A DNA stretch of 45,340 bases. Source: UBA7703 sp034926785. Lineage in GTDB: Bacteria > Bacillota > Clostridia > Christensenellales > CAG-138. Of this stretch, positions 17,515 to 25,687 are shown piece by piece. The stretch is taken from assembly GCA_034926785.1 (NCBI GenBank), contig JAYFQU010000011.1:1-45340 (forward strand). Reading direction: 5' to 3'. The notes beneath the pieces are model-generated. The model was given only the letters and a program-made list of their open reading frames with translations, was not told where the DNA came from and did not search any database. The first letter of the stretch is position 1. Each line of letters opens with the position of its first letter. The translations under genes and the position numbers were made by a program.

Positions 17515-18168
17515 TTAAAACAGATTGATAAACCACGCGGCAACCGTGAAGAAGCCGGAGGATATGCCGGAGATCAGATAGCCCAGCACGGTGGAGACAA
17601 CGCCGGTAAGCAAGAGCCCCAACAGAATCCACTGGCCATATTGCCGCAGAAACATGAAGAAACGAGGGATCTTACGAATCAGCAAAGCCTCCAGCACATG
17701 CGATCCATCCAGCGGATAGATCGGAATGAGGTTAAAGATCGCCAAAGCAAGGTTGATGGTGATGATGGACCCAAAGATGCTCATGAATGCCGTATTGGTG
17801 CCAAGCCCCCATTTCAACACACCTGCCACATAGACAAACGAGAAAAGAAATGCGGTTATAAGGTTCGAAAAAATGCCTGCAAGAGAGACGACAATATCAT
17901 CCCGCTTGTAGTTTTTAAAATTGCGCGGGTTGACCGGAACGGGCTTTGCCCAGCCGAAACCGACGACCAGCAGCATGATAAAGCCAATGGGGTCGATATG
18001 CGCAATGGGATTGAGCGTCATGCGGCCTAGGTTCCGCGCCGTTGGGTCACCGAGGCGAAAGGCAGAGTAGGCATGCGCCCATTCGTGTACGGTAAGACCG
18101 ATGATGATCGCGGGCAGCACATACAGAAGCTGCAGCGGGTTTTGAAAAAGCTGTGCGATACGAGACAA
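17515..18168 (-). CDS. Site-2 protease family membrane metalloprotease (M50)
   Basis: A polytopic protein of 217 residues. HEWAH (zinc ligands plus catalytic Glu) lies in the first helix, followed by the M50B element GRMTLNPIAHIDPIG, and NLIPIYPLDGSHVLEAL carries the third zinc ligand in the N-P-x-P-x-D-G type motif. Function in Bacillota is not established. I chose the TTG at 18166-18168 because AGGAAGGAAG lies eight bases upstream and the N-terminus then matches the family; an ATG at 18201 without a ribosome binding site would add 11 residues. Confidence 0.88.
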   Translation of the reverse strand: MSRIAQLFQNPLQLLYVLPAIIIGLTVHEWAHAYSAFRLGDPTARNLGRMTLNPIAHIDPIGFIMLLVVGFGWAKPVPVNPRNFKNYKRDDIVVSLAGIFSNLITAFLFSFVYVAGVLKWGLGTNTAFMSIFGSIITINLALAIFNLIPIYPLDGSHVLEALLIRKIPRFFMFLRQYGQWILLGLLLTGVVSTVLGYLISGISSGFFTVAAWFINLF

Positions 18169-18371
18169 ATTCGCTGTCTTCCTTCCTGTCAGGCGGTTCA
18201 TTTCGCAAAAGGACGATTGCCGAACAAAATGATACCTGCCAATAATCAATGACACAATTATACGCGAACGAAAAACCGAACGCAATCAAGCAAGAACGAC
18301 TGCGCGGATTCTCCACAGAGTGTTCACAATAGCGGCGCGAGGATCATAAAACACGCCACAATGCGGGGCGG

Positions 18372-20075
18372 CTATCGTTTCTCGGATTCGGTGCGCATCC
18401 GTTGCACCAGGGCGGCGTCCGGGGAGACATAGAGCGTCCGGTTAGTGCTGTAGATCACCATTCCGGGCCGCGCGCCGGATGGCTTTTTTACGAACTTGCG
18501 CGGCGTATAGTCCACCGGAACCCCGCTGGAGGTACGCGCCTGTGAATAGAACGCAGCCAGATTGGCGGCCTCCCGGAGCGTTGTTTCCGGTGGTTCGCCG
18601 TCGTAGTCGATTATGACATGCGAGCCCGGCATGTTCTTTACATGCAGCCAGATATTTTCCGAGCGCGCGGATTGCAGCGTTAAGAAGTCATTCTGGCGAT
18701 TGTTTTTGCCAACGGAGATGGCGATGCCGTCGCTGGAGAGGAACCGCATCGGAGAGGAGGACTTATTGGCCGGCTTCGCCGCCTGCGCCTTTTCGGGGCG
18801 CAGATATTTCTCGCGAATCAGTTCGTCTTTGATTTCGCCGAGTTCATAGAGCGTTTCACATTTGTCGATGTTTTCGAGTTGACCTTCAAGATAGGCAATC
18901 TCGCCCGCGAGGCCGTCAATCTGGCCCTCGGCATAGGCTTTGCCGAGCTTGCCTTTTCTATATTGCTTAAAATAGCGTCTTGCGTTTTCCTGCGCGCTGA
19001 AGGCGGGATCAAGCGCAATGACACGGCGGGAGGGGGGATCGGTAAAGTAATCCTCTACGATCAGCTCGCTTTGCCCGGGCTTCGTCAGATGAAGGTTTGC
19101 TAGGAGCAATTCCCCGTTAAGACGTGCGGCCTCCTGCGCGTCGCTTTGCTGAATGGTCTCTAGGAACGCGGCATACTTATTCTGCGCGCGGCTGAGCGCG
19201 GTTGACACCGTGTGGCGAAGCGCCGCTCCATGCCTGCGGATTCGTACCATCTGGTCGCGATCGGCATAATATCGATCCAGCGCGGCGCTCATGCTCTCCG
19301 CCGGGTCAACGCGATGATACAGTTCTCTTGGTTGAACGGGAAGTGCGGCGACGGGGGCGCCCTCCGCGTCAAATGCGACGCACGGGGCATATTTGCCGCG
19401 CTTCATCGCCTGCACGAACGAAAACAGCGTTTCAGCGGTTGACGCAATAGAGAGCAGGGCGGCTGCGGTTTGCTTGGAGATGCCGTGAAAGTTTGTCGTC
19501 AGCGCGCGGATGGGTTCCGGAGAGAGCAAAGCATGCGCGAAGTCCTCCCTCGAAGCGGAAAAGGGATCCAGCTTTTCCTGCGACGGGATCGGCTCGTAGG
19601 GAAAGCCGGGGAGCAGAATTCGCGCGCCATCGTTGCTCGCGGAGATGCGGCGCAGGCAGTCTACAATGGTTCCGTTTGGCTCCAAAAGGATAAGGTTTGC
19701 GTGTTTCCCTGTTAACTCAATCATAAGCCGGAGCGAGACCTCGTCGAAGAGGTCGTTACGGGCCAATAGGATGATTTCGCAAACGCGATCCGAGCCAAGC
19801 TGCCGAACGGAGCAGATTCGTCCGCCAACGAGGCGGCGGCGCAGCAGCATGCAAAACGCGGGTGCGTTCATTGGGTTATCATAGGTGCGGCTGGTCAACT
19901 GAATCCGTCCGTTTTCAGGATGAAGGCTGACGAGCAGTTTTTGGCTGCCGTTGTTTGCCCGAACAGCAAAGAGCAGCAAGTCCTTTTCGGGCTGCTGCAC
20001 CTTGTCAATCTTGCCGCCGACGAGCGGCTGACATTCATCTATGACCGCGCCGAGCGCGATGCCGTCCATTGCCAT
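18372..20075 (-). CDS. rqcH: NFACT family protein RqcH (Rqc2 homologue)
   Basis: A 567-residue cytoplasmic protein of bacterial ribosome-associated quality control, which binds stalled 60S-equivalent (50S) subunits and adds C-terminal alanine tails. The NFACT-N domain opens MAMDGIALGAVIDECQPLVGGKIDKV (residues 1-26), a long charged coiled-coil middle follows (about 290-420), and the NFACT-R domain has NDFLTLQSARSENIWLHVKNMPGSHVII (about 465-495). Older annotation calls it fibronectin-binding protein A. Length is normal for the family. It is 11 bp from the YerC-like gene upstream. Confidence 0.92.
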   Translation of the reverse strand: MAMDGIALGAVIDECQPLVGGKIDKVQQPEKDLLLFAVRANNGSQKLLVSLHPENGRIQLTSRTYDNPMNAPAFCMLLRRRLVGGRICSVRQLGSDRVCEIILLARNDLFDEVSLRLMIELTGKHANLILLEPNGTIVDCLRRISASNDGARILLPGFPYEPIPSQEKLDPFSASREDFAHALLSPEPIRALTTNFHGISKQTAAALLSIASTAETLFSFVQAMKRGKYAPCVAFDAEGAPVAALPVQPRELYHRVDPAESMSAALDRYYADRDQMVRIRRHGAALRHTVSTALSRAQNKYAAFLETIQQSDAQEAARLNGELLLANLHLTKPGQSELIVEDYFTDPPSRRVIALDPAFSAQENARRYFKQYRKGKLGKAYAEGQIDGLAGEIAYLEGQLENIDKCETLYELGEIKDELIREKYLRPEKAQAAKPANKSSSPMRFLSSDGIAISVGKNNRQNDFLTLQSARSENIWLHVKNMPGSHVIIDYDGEPPETTLREAANLAAFYSQARTSSGVPVDYTPRKFVKKPSGARPGMVIYSTNRTLYVSPDAALVQRMRTESEKR

Positions 20076-20085
20076 TTTGGTGTGG

Positions 20086-20388
20086 TTACTCCGTTTCCTT
20101 TATGCGGTCGAGGATCAGCCGATATCCGCCTGCCCCGTATTCCAGGCAGCGATTCACACGGCTGATGGTTGCGGTTGAAGCGTTAAATCGGTGGCTGATG
20201 TCCTGATAGGTGACATTCGCGTCGAGCTGCCTGGCTACCTGCCAGCGCTGCGCCATCGCCTGCAGCTCGTTGATGGTACACATATCCTCGAAAAAACGAT
20301 AGCATTCCGATTGATCGCGCAGGGATAGAATCGCGTGAAACACGTCGTCAAGCTCAGGGCTTTTCAGCCTGGATTCATAGGTGTCCAT
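20086..20388 (-). CDS. YerC/YecD family TrpR-like DNA-binding regulator
   Basis: A 100-residue protein with the Trp repressor-like helix-turn-helix: FFEDMCTINELQAMAQRWQVARQL followed by YQDISHRFNASTATISRVNRCL and the terminal GYRLILDRIKE (three blocks across residues 35-98). Members are small transcriptional regulators whose effectors are mostly unknown. The start MDTYESRL at 20388 has AAAGG ten bases upstream; the open frame to 20442 includes a hydrophobic N-terminus not found in the family. Confidence 0.87.
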   Translation of the reverse strand: MDTYESRLKSPELDDVFHAILSLRDQSECYRFFEDMCTINELQAMAQRWQVARQLDANVTYQDISHRFNASTATISRVNRCLEYGAGGYRLILDRIKETE

Positions 20389-20472
20389 ACAGAATGCGCC
20401 TTTCAAAAGATAGAATATGTAAACCGCTATTTTACGATTCATATTCTAAACGCTTTCACACTGGAAAGCAAG

Positions 20473-20501
20473 AAAAAAGGGTATACCCGAAAGGTATACC
20501 C
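20473..20501 (-). terminator. rpsT terminator
   Basis: A perfect 9-bp stem, gggtatacc and ggtataccc, around a 5-nt loop. On the minus strand it is followed by TTTTTT (complement of 20473-20478). It directly follows rpsT and lies upstream of the yerC-like gene. Confidence 0.85.
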
Positions 20502-20524
20502 AAAGCTGAAAACCGAAAAGGGGC

Positions 20525-20788
20525 TTACTGCGCAGCGGCGCGTTTCTTGGCCATCTGTGCCTTTTTACGGGCGGCAGCATTTTTGTGGATCATGCCCTTT
20601 GCGGCGGCATGATCAACCGTGCTGACGGCCGTCAAATACGCTTTTTCAGATGCGGTGGCATCTCCGGCTTGCAGTGCTTCATCAAAACGGCGGATAGTCG
20701 TCTTCATTTCGGACTTGGCCGCACGGTTATTCATGGTCTGCTTCTCGGTGATTTTTACACGCTTCATGGCGGATTTGATGTTTGCCAA
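20525..20788 (-). CDS. rpsT: 30S ribosomal protein S20
   Basis: An 87-residue basic protein of the small subunit. It opens ANIKSAMKRVKITEKQTMNNRAAKS and ends in the lysine/alanine-rich AAAKGMIHKNAAARKKAQMAKK, both classic S20 (blocks at 2-26 and 58-79). The initiation codon is TTG (20786-20788) preceded by GGGGGTG, an unusual start also used by enteric rpsT, where the weak start is linked to autogenous control. It is a single-gene unit with its own promoter and terminator. Confidence 0.96.
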   Translation of the reverse strand: MANIKSAMKRVKITEKQTMNNRAAKSEMKTTIRRFDEALQAGDATASEKAYLTAVSTVDHAAAKGMIHKNAAARKKAQMAKKRAAAQ

Positions 20789-20836
20789 AACAATTCACCC
20801 CCTGTATCAGTCTCTCATTTCATTCGAACAGAAGTC

Positions 20837-20865
20837 AGTTTAGCATACCGCGTATCAGATTGCAA
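20837..20865 (-). promoter_or_regulatory. rpsT promoter
   Basis: On the minus strand TTGCAA (complement of 20860-20865), a 17-bp spacer and TAAACT (complement of 20837-20842). Transcription would start near 20830, giving a leader of about 40 nt. Confidence 0.6.
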
Positions 20866-21017
20866 GCAAAATATTGAATCCTTACAATATCTTAGGGCGC
20901 GGCTGATACGCTTGCAGAATTCCTTCGCTTTCTGAACTAGAATAACGCGTTGCGTGATAAAGTTCCAAAGAACCCGAAGCAAAGGGCACATTTCACATTT
21001 TCGTTGCATTTTCAAAG

Positions 21018-21045
21018 TTGACGCATGCTCCTTTCGTGGTATAAT
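21018..21045 (+). promoter_or_regulatory. groESL sigma-A promoter
   Basis: TTGACG (21018-21023), a 16-bp spacer and a perfect TATAAT (21040-21045). The CIRCE operator begins 12 bp downstream of the -10 box, so it covers the initially transcribed region. Confidence 0.85.
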
Positions 21046-21056
21046 AATTTTCGTGA

Positions 21057-21083
21057 TTAGCACTCGACAAAAAAGAGTGCTAA
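21057..21083 (+). promoter_or_regulatory. CIRCE operator (HrcA binding site)
   Basis: Exact consensus TTAGCACTC (21057-21065), nine-base spacer, GAGTGCTAA (21075-21083). HrcA represses groESL at this site and is released on heat shock through GroEL titration. hrcA itself is not in the window. The rest of 20866-21017 between the two divergent promoters shows nothing I can identify. Confidence 0.97.
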
Positions 21084-21123
21084 CAAATAGAAATGCATTT
21101 GAAACATAGGAGGCGTTACTCGT

Positions 21124-21408
21124 ATGAAACTCAAACCTTTGGCTGACCGCGTTGTCGTGTTCAGCATTGAGAGCGAAGAGGTTGTCAAGGGCGGAATCGT
21201 TCTGCCGACGGCTGCGAAGGAAAAACCGCAGATGGCTCAGGTTGTCGAGGTTGGCCCCGGCGGCATGGTGGACGGCAAAGAGGTCGTCATGTATGTCAAA
21301 CCCGGTGACAAGGTGATCTGCTCCAAGTATGCGGGCACCGAAGTCAAGCTGGACGACAAGGAATATCTCATCGTCCGTCAGAGCGACATTCTCGCGGTTG
21401 TGGAATAA
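21124..21408 (+). CDS. groES: Co-chaperonin GroES
   Basis: A 94-residue cap of the GroEL chamber. It opens MKLKPLADRVVVFSIESEEVVKGGIVLP; the mobile loop is around GGIVLPTAAKEKPQ (residues 22-35), and it ends with EYLIVRQSDILAVVE. Preceded by AGGAGG. It is 18 bp upstream of groEL and controlled by the CIRCE operator at 21057. Confidence 0.97.
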   Translation: MKLKPLADRVVVFSIESEEVVKGGIVLPTAAKEKPQMAQVVEVGPGGMVDGKEVVMYVKPGDKVICSKYAGTEVKLDDKEYLIVRQSDILAVVE

Positions 21409-21426
21409 GAAGGAGGCAAACTTACC

Positions 21427-23055
21427 ATGGCAAAACAGCTCAAGTATAGCGAAGAAGCGCGCAGAGCGCTCCAGGCCGGTCTGGACAAGCTGGCCAATAC
21501 CGTCAAGATCACACTTGGACCCAAGGGCCGCAACGTGGTTCTGGACAAGAAATACGGCGCGCCGCTGATCACCAATGACGGCGTCACCATCGCAAAGGAA
21601 ATCGAACTGGACGACCCATTTGAGAACATGGGCGCGCAGCTCGTCAAAGAAGTCGCCACCAAGACCAACGACGTCGCCGGCGACGGCACCACCACGGCGA
21701 CCCTGCTCGCGCAGGCCATCGTCCGCGAGGGCATGAAGAACGTCGCCGCGGGCGCAAACCCGATGGTCGTTCGCCGCGGCATCGAAGCCGCCGTTAACGA
21801 GGCTGTGGAAGGCCTCAAATCCCTGAGCAAGCCCGTCGGCAGCAAGAACGCCATCGCGCAGGTCGCGTCGATCTCCGCAGGCGATGAAAATGTTGGCAAG
21901 CTCATCTCGGACGCGATGGAGAAGGTCGGCAACGACGGCGTCATCACCGTGGAAGAGAGCAAAACCATGAAGACTGAGCTCAATATCGTCGAAGGTATGC
22001 AGTTTGACCGTGGTTACGCCTCCGCGTACATGGTGACCGATACCGAGAAGATGGAGGGCGTGCTCGATAACCCCTATATCCTGATCACCGACAAGAAGGT
22101 GAGCAACATTCAGGAGATTCTACCGATTCTCCAGCAGATTGCCCAGCAGAGCAAGTCGCTGCTGATCATCGCGGAGGACGTGGAAGGCGAAGCGCTCACC
22201 ACGCTCGTGCTTAACAAGCTGCGCGGCACGTTTAACTGCATCGCGGTCAAGGCCCCGGGTTTTGGCGATCGCAGAAAGGCTATGCTGCAGGATATCGCGG
22301 CCCTCACCGGCGGCGAAGTGATCTCCTCCGAGATCGGCCTCGACCTCAAAGAGACCCAGCTGAGCCAGCTTGGTACCGCCCGTCAGGTCAAGGTTGACAA
22401 GGATAACACCATCATCGTGGAAGGCGCGGGAGATCCGGAAGCCATCAAGGCGCGCGTCTCCGCCATCAAGGTGCAGATTGCCGAAACCACCTCGGATTAT
22501 GACAAAGAAAAGCTCCAGGAGCGTCTTGCCAAGCTCGCAGGCGGCGTAGCCGTCATCGCGGTTGGCGCGGCGACCGAGATTGAGATGAAGGAGTTCAAAC
22601 TCCGCATCGAAGACGCGCTCTCCGCGACCCGTGCGGCTGTGGAAGAGGGCATCGTTCCCGGCGGCGGCGTGGCGCTGCTGAACGTAGCAGACCGCGTGAA
22701 GAAGCTCGCCGAGGGCTCGACCGGTGATTTCAAGACCGGCGTGAATATCATCCTCCGCGCGCTGGAAGAACCGCTCCGCCAGATTGCGATCAATGCGGGC
22801 GTTGACGGCGCGGTCGTGGTGGAGAATATCCGCCGTGCGAATAAGCCCGGCTACGGCTACAACGCCGCAAGCGACACCTATGTCATGCTGGCGGATGAGG
22901 GAATCATCGACCCGACCAAGGTCACCCGCAGCGCGCTGCAGAACGCGGCTTCCGTCGCGGCAATGGTGCTCACCACCGAGAGCCTGGTTACCGATATTCC
23001 GACGCCTCCGGCACCTGTTGCGGCGCCCGGCCCGGATATGGGCGGCATGTATTAA
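21427..23055 (+). CDS. groEL: Chaperonin GroEL
   Basis: A 542-residue Hsp60 subunit that forms the double-ring folding chamber. It opens MAKQLKYSEEARRALQAGLDKLANTVKITLGPKGRNVV; ATP-binding residues are in LGPKGRNV and GDGTTTATLLAQ, the family signature is AAVEEGIVPGGGVALL, and it ends in the Gly/Met tail GPDMGGMY. AAGGAGG precedes the start. Its terminator is duplicated around repeat copy B. Confidence 0.98.
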   Translation: MAKQLKYSEEARRALQAGLDKLANTVKITLGPKGRNVVLDKKYGAPLITNDGVTIAKEIELDDPFENMGAQLVKEVATKTNDVAGDGTTTATLLAQAIVREGMKNVAAGANPMVVRRGIEAAVNEAVEGLKSLSKPVGSKNAIAQVASISAGDENVGKLISDAMEKVGNDGVITVEESKTMKTELNIVEGMQFDRGYASAYMVTDTEKMEGVLDNPYILITDKKVSNIQEILPILQQIAQQSKSLLIIAEDVEGEALTTLVLNKLRGTFNCIAVKAPGFGDRRKAMLQDIAALTGGEVISSEIGLDLKETQLSQLGTARQVKVDKDNTIIVEGAGDPEAIKARVSAIKVQIAETTSDYDKEKLQERLAKLAGGVAVIAVGAATEIEMKEFKLRIEDALSATRAAVEEGIVPGGGVALLNVADRVKKLAEGSTGDFKTGVNIILRALEEPLRQIAINAGVDGAVVVENIRRANKPGYGYNAASDTYVMLADEGIIDPTKVTRSALQNAASVAAMVLTTESLVTDIPTPPAPVAAPGPDMGGMY

Positions 23056-23071
23056 TCCTAAGCGACATCAA

Positions 23072-23096
23072 GAGAACGCGGAGCAATCCGCGTTCT
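23072..23096 (+). repeat. 25-nt direct repeat (groEL terminator hairpin), left copy
   Basis: Begins gagaacgcggagcaatccgc and is identical for exactly 25 nt to 23293-23317, with different bases on both sides. It spans the whole terminator hairpin plus one base. The spacing between the copies (23097-23292) is filled by repeat copy B. Confidence 0.88.
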
Positions 23097-23100
23097 TTTA
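23073..23100 (+). terminator. groESL terminator, first copy
   Basis: A perfect 10-bp stem agaacgcgga / tccgcgttct around gcaa, followed by TTTTA. It lies 17 bp after the groEL stop. The 25-nt block 23072-23096 recurs exactly at 23293-23317. Confidence 0.9.
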
Positions 23101-23102
23101 GA

Positions 23103-23283
23103 CCACTAAAAAACAAGTTTTTTAACGGGATAACCGCTCTTTGCCTCTCGTCCTTCGGACTCCGAACGGCAAAGAGCGGCAACGAAACCGCCCGATTCCG
23201 GGCGATCCGTCACGGCGGCAAAGCCGCCGCAGCCGGAATCGATGGGTTAAGGGCTGCGGCCCTTAACAATCCCGGGACTTTTT
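23103..23283 (-). repeat. 181-bp multi-hairpin intergenic repeat, copy B (inverted relative to copy A)
   Basis: The reverse complement aligns over its full 181 bp to 15899-16079 without gaps, about nine positions in ten the same. Internal hairpins include a 12-bp stem ccgctctttgcc / ggcaaagagcgg (23132-23179), cggcggc / gccgccg near 23213-23229 and gttaagggc / gcccttaac near 23246-23267. Some changes between copies fall in paired positions and keep the pairing. It lies between two copies of the groEL terminator, 6 bp and 9 bp from them. The rest of 23318-23576 shows no gene or clear structure. Confidence 0.88.
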
Positions 23284-23292
23284 TGACAGACT

Positions 23293-23317
23293 GAGAACGC
23301 GGAGCAATCCGCGTTCT
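23293..23317 (+). repeat. 25-nt direct repeat (groEL terminator hairpin), right copy
   Basis: The second exact copy of 23072-23096. It still folds into the 10-bp hairpin and is followed by CTTTT, so it may also terminate transcription. Confidence 0.88.
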
Positions 23318-23576
23318 CTTTTGATGCAACAAAGTTTATGTTTAGATTTTGATTCAGAGAGCGACAGATGCGGAATCCATCTCAACGGATGACAACGACT
23401 TGAAGCGCCATACCAATCATCACTGTACTTTTCCATCTTAACACAGCGCCTTGCGTTGCGCAAAAACTGCCTCTATGATCATAGTATGCGCAATGGATCG
23501 ATTCCAGACAGCAGTGTGAGTAATTTCACGGTTTTACACGTATTATAGACAGGTTGGTCAAACAACGGCAGAGGAA

Positions 23577-24134
23577 GTGATTGACGTTTTAACAGAAAAA
23601 CAGATGGTACTCGGATTGCGCGCCGGGAGTGAGCGCGCGCTGGACGCGGCGATCGAGCAATATTCGCGCCTGCTCTGGAGCATCGCACGGCCGATCTTGC
23701 GCAACATCGGCACAATAGAGGATATGGAAGAATGCGTTGCGGATGCGTTCATTCAGCTTTGGCAGAATCGAGCGATGATGGCGGAAGACCGAGGCGGTGT
23801 AAAAAGTTGGCTTTGCACGGTGGTGAAATGCAAGGCGATCGACCGTTATCGTAAGTGCGTGCAAAAAAGCGAAATCGGGATGAACGAGCAGCTGATCGCC
23901 CTTGGCGCTGGTTTATTCGACCAAACGCTGGATGCGGTGCTGCAGCGCGAATTGCTGGCGGCGGTGCACGCGCTGGGCGAGCCGGATCATGAGATCCTGC
24001 TCCGGCGGTATTACTATCAGCAAAAGCCGAAGGACATTGCGTGCGCACTGGACATGACGGTCAGGCAGGTCGAAAACCGGATTTTCCGCGCAAAGCTGCT
24101 CCTGCGAAACCGCCTGGAAGGAGAAAGCGTATGA
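23577..24134 (+). CDS. ECF-like RNA polymerase sigma factor (sigma-70 family)
   Basis: A 185-residue sigma factor. Region 2 includes ALDAAIEQYSRLLWSIARPIL and EDMEECVADAFIQLWQNR (residues 20-65), with the DNA-melting element VKSWLCTVVKCKAIDRYRK; region 4 is HEILLRRYYYQQKPKDIACALDMTVRQVENRIFRAK. The GTG at 23577 sits only two bases after GAGGAA; the ATG at 23604 would drop nine residues and has no better site. It ends in ATGA overlap with the membrane protein gene, the usual arrangement of a sigma factor and its regulator. Confidence 0.9.
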   Translation: MIDVLTEKQMVLGLRAGSERALDAAIEQYSRLLWSIARPILRNIGTIEDMEECVADAFIQLWQNRAMMAEDRGGVKSWLCTVVKCKAIDRYRKCVQKSEIGMNEQLIALGAGLFDQTLDAVLQRELLAAVHALGEPDHEILLRRYYYQQKPKDIACALDMTVRQVENRIFRAKLLLRNRLEGESV

Positions 24135-25135
24135 AACAAGATACTTTACGATATAACAGTACCCATCGGGATAACATCCGCGAGATCGTTTCGCGGGAGA
24201 CGGGTATGCGCGCGACGAAAAAGAGAAAGGCTGGTATTGCGGGAAAGTTCGCGGTCGGGTTGGCCGTCTTTATCGCCTGTTTGCTGATTGCGACTCCCGC
24301 GCTTGCGGCTGGCGTACCGAGCGCGTATCGACTGCTCTATAGGGTGTCCCCGGCGACCGCGCAGTTCTTCCGACCCGTGCAAAAAAGTGCGGTCGATCAG
24401 GGGATTGAGATCAGCGTCGAGAGCGTCTATCTTTATGGCAGCACGGCGCAGGCGCTTATCACTGTGCGTGATCGGGAGGGTGATCGGCTGGACGACTCGC
24501 TTGATCTATACGATAGCTACGAAATCTTGATTGGGTTTGACAGCACGGGGCACTGTGAACAGATGGGATACGACTCTGCGACCAAGACCGCGACGTTTTT
24601 GATCTCGATCGCAAGCATGGACGAGAGTAACATCATTCAGGGCAATAAACTGACGTTTACGCTCAGCACACTGCTAACAGGCAAGCAGGAAACGCTCAAT
24701 GTTCCACTCCGGATAAATTGGGACAATATACCGGATAGAGTAGAGACGGAGGCTGGAGACGCCGGCGATGAGATCGTGCTGATGCCTGGAACGGAACGGG
24801 TGGAACTGCACAAGGGATTCTTTTTTTCAGGAATCGGGTATGTAGACGGAAAACTGCATATCCAGCTCTATACGCCTGGCCGGCACTCACGCGATGACCA
24901 CGCGTTTCTGTGTCTGCGAAATGCGGAGGGGGAACAGAAGGAAGCGCAGATGCTCTACCGCGGCGGATACCGTGGAATGGATCCAAGCGAAGACCTGCGC
25001 GCGGATTATGTCGAGTATGTATTTGATGTACCGCAGGGCGAATTGGACCGATGGTCGCTCTATGGCGATTTTTACCATGCGACAGGGCGCATCGACGGGA
25101 ACTGGAGCATCACGTTCCCGCTCGAACGCGAATAA
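24131..25135 (+). CDS. Membrane-anchored DUF4179-type protein, likely anti-sigma factor
   Basis: A 334-residue protein with a short cytoplasmic N-terminus (about 1-38, MKQDTLRYNSTHRDNIREIV), one membrane helix (about 40-62, GKFAVGLAVFIACLLIATPAL) and a large external domain. It resembles the DUF4179 proteins coded next to ECF sigma factors in Clostridia. The cytoplasmic segment would hold the sigma factor and the external part sense a signal, but this is inferred from the layout. I see no clear zinc-binding anti-sigma motif. It starts inside the sigma gene stop (ATGA), implying coupled translation. Confidence 0.72.
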   Translation: MKQDTLRYNSTHRDNIREIVSRETGMRATKKRKAGIAGKFAVGLAVFIACLLIATPALAAGVPSAYRLLYRVSPATAQFFRPVQKSAVDQGIEISVESVYLYGSTAQALITVRDREGDRLDDSLDLYDSYEILIGFDSTGHCEQMGYDSATKTATFLISIASMDESNIIQGNKLTFTLSTLLTGKQETLNVPLRINWDNIPDRVETEAGDAGDEIVLMPGTERVELHKGFFFSGIGYVDGKLHIQLYTPGRHSRDDHAFLCLRNAEGEQKEAQMLYRGGYRGMDPSEDLRADYVEYVFDVPQGELDRWSLYGDFYHATGRIDGNWSITFPLERE

Positions 25136-25153
25136 AGCACGAAGATGAAAAGC

Positions 25154-25183
25154 AAAAAAGGAGCGGTTGCACACCGCCCCTTT
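25154..25183 (-). terminator. Terminator of the AcnX operon
   Basis: Read on the minus strand, an 11-bp stem with one G-U wobble (25157-25167 with 25173-25183) is followed by TTTTTT. On the plus strand the wobble becomes a mismatch, so it favours the minus-strand operon but may also stop the sigma operon. Just beside it, 25188-25215 (ccgtcaaaaaaa then gccgctctttt) resembles a decayed end of the 181-bp repeat. Confidence 0.7.
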
Positions 25184-25242
25184 GAGTCCGTCAAAAAAAT
25201 TGTACGCCGCTCTTTTCAGTAAATATCGGATGAGCACCGGGA

Positions 25243-25686
25243 TTACTCTACGATGACCGTTCCATCCTCTTTGACCGTGATCACGGCCCCGGTCTGCACA
25301 TAGGCGAGGAACTCGTCACCCAGCGTATCGACGACGGGCATGGAAACGTCGGTCCAGACATCCGCGAGGATTGCGCCCGCAGCGGCGAGGGAATCGATCG
25401 GCTTGCTGAAGAGCATGCAGGCGGGCTGTTGCCCAAGCGCTGCCGCACAATAGAGCACCATGCCGCCCGTTGTCGAGCCGATGGTTTGCGGCAGACAGAG
25501 CGCCGCGCCGTGCATCGGCTTTTCATAGATGTCTGGATTGTTCTGGTCGGAGCACTTCGCGCTCTTGTCCTTGAACATCAGCGCTTTCTGGAAGCTTGCC
25601 AGCGTGTTAAAGCCCTTGCGCGAGACAAGCGCGTTTGCCGTTGCGCTGCCGGGGACGACCGCGCGCCCTTGGAACGTTCTAGACAT
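25243..25686 (-). CDS. Aconitase X small subunit (DUF126 swivel domain)
   Basis: A 147-residue swivelling domain of the AcnX family. It opens SRTFQGRAVVPGSATANALVSRKGFNTLASF (residues 2-32) and has the key GSTTGGMVLY loop with the catalytic serine, ending DTLGDEFLAYVQTGAVITV. It pairs with the large subunit next door to form an Fe-S-dependent hydro-lyase. The start is one base after the large-subunit stop, with AAAGGGGGG upstream; an earlier in-frame start at 25728 lies within the large gene. Known AcnX activities are cis-3-hydroxy-L-proline dehydratase in bacteria and phosphomevalonate dehydratase in archaea; which, if either, applies here is not clear. Confidence 0.88.
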   Translation of the reverse strand: MSRTFQGRAVVPGSATANALVSRKGFNTLASFQKALMFKDKSAKCSDQNNPDIYEKPMHGAALCLPQTIGSTTGGMVLYCAAALGQQPACMLFSKPIDSLAAAGAILADVWTDVSMPVVDTLGDEFLAYVQTGAVITVKEDGTVIVE

Positions 25687-25687
25687 A

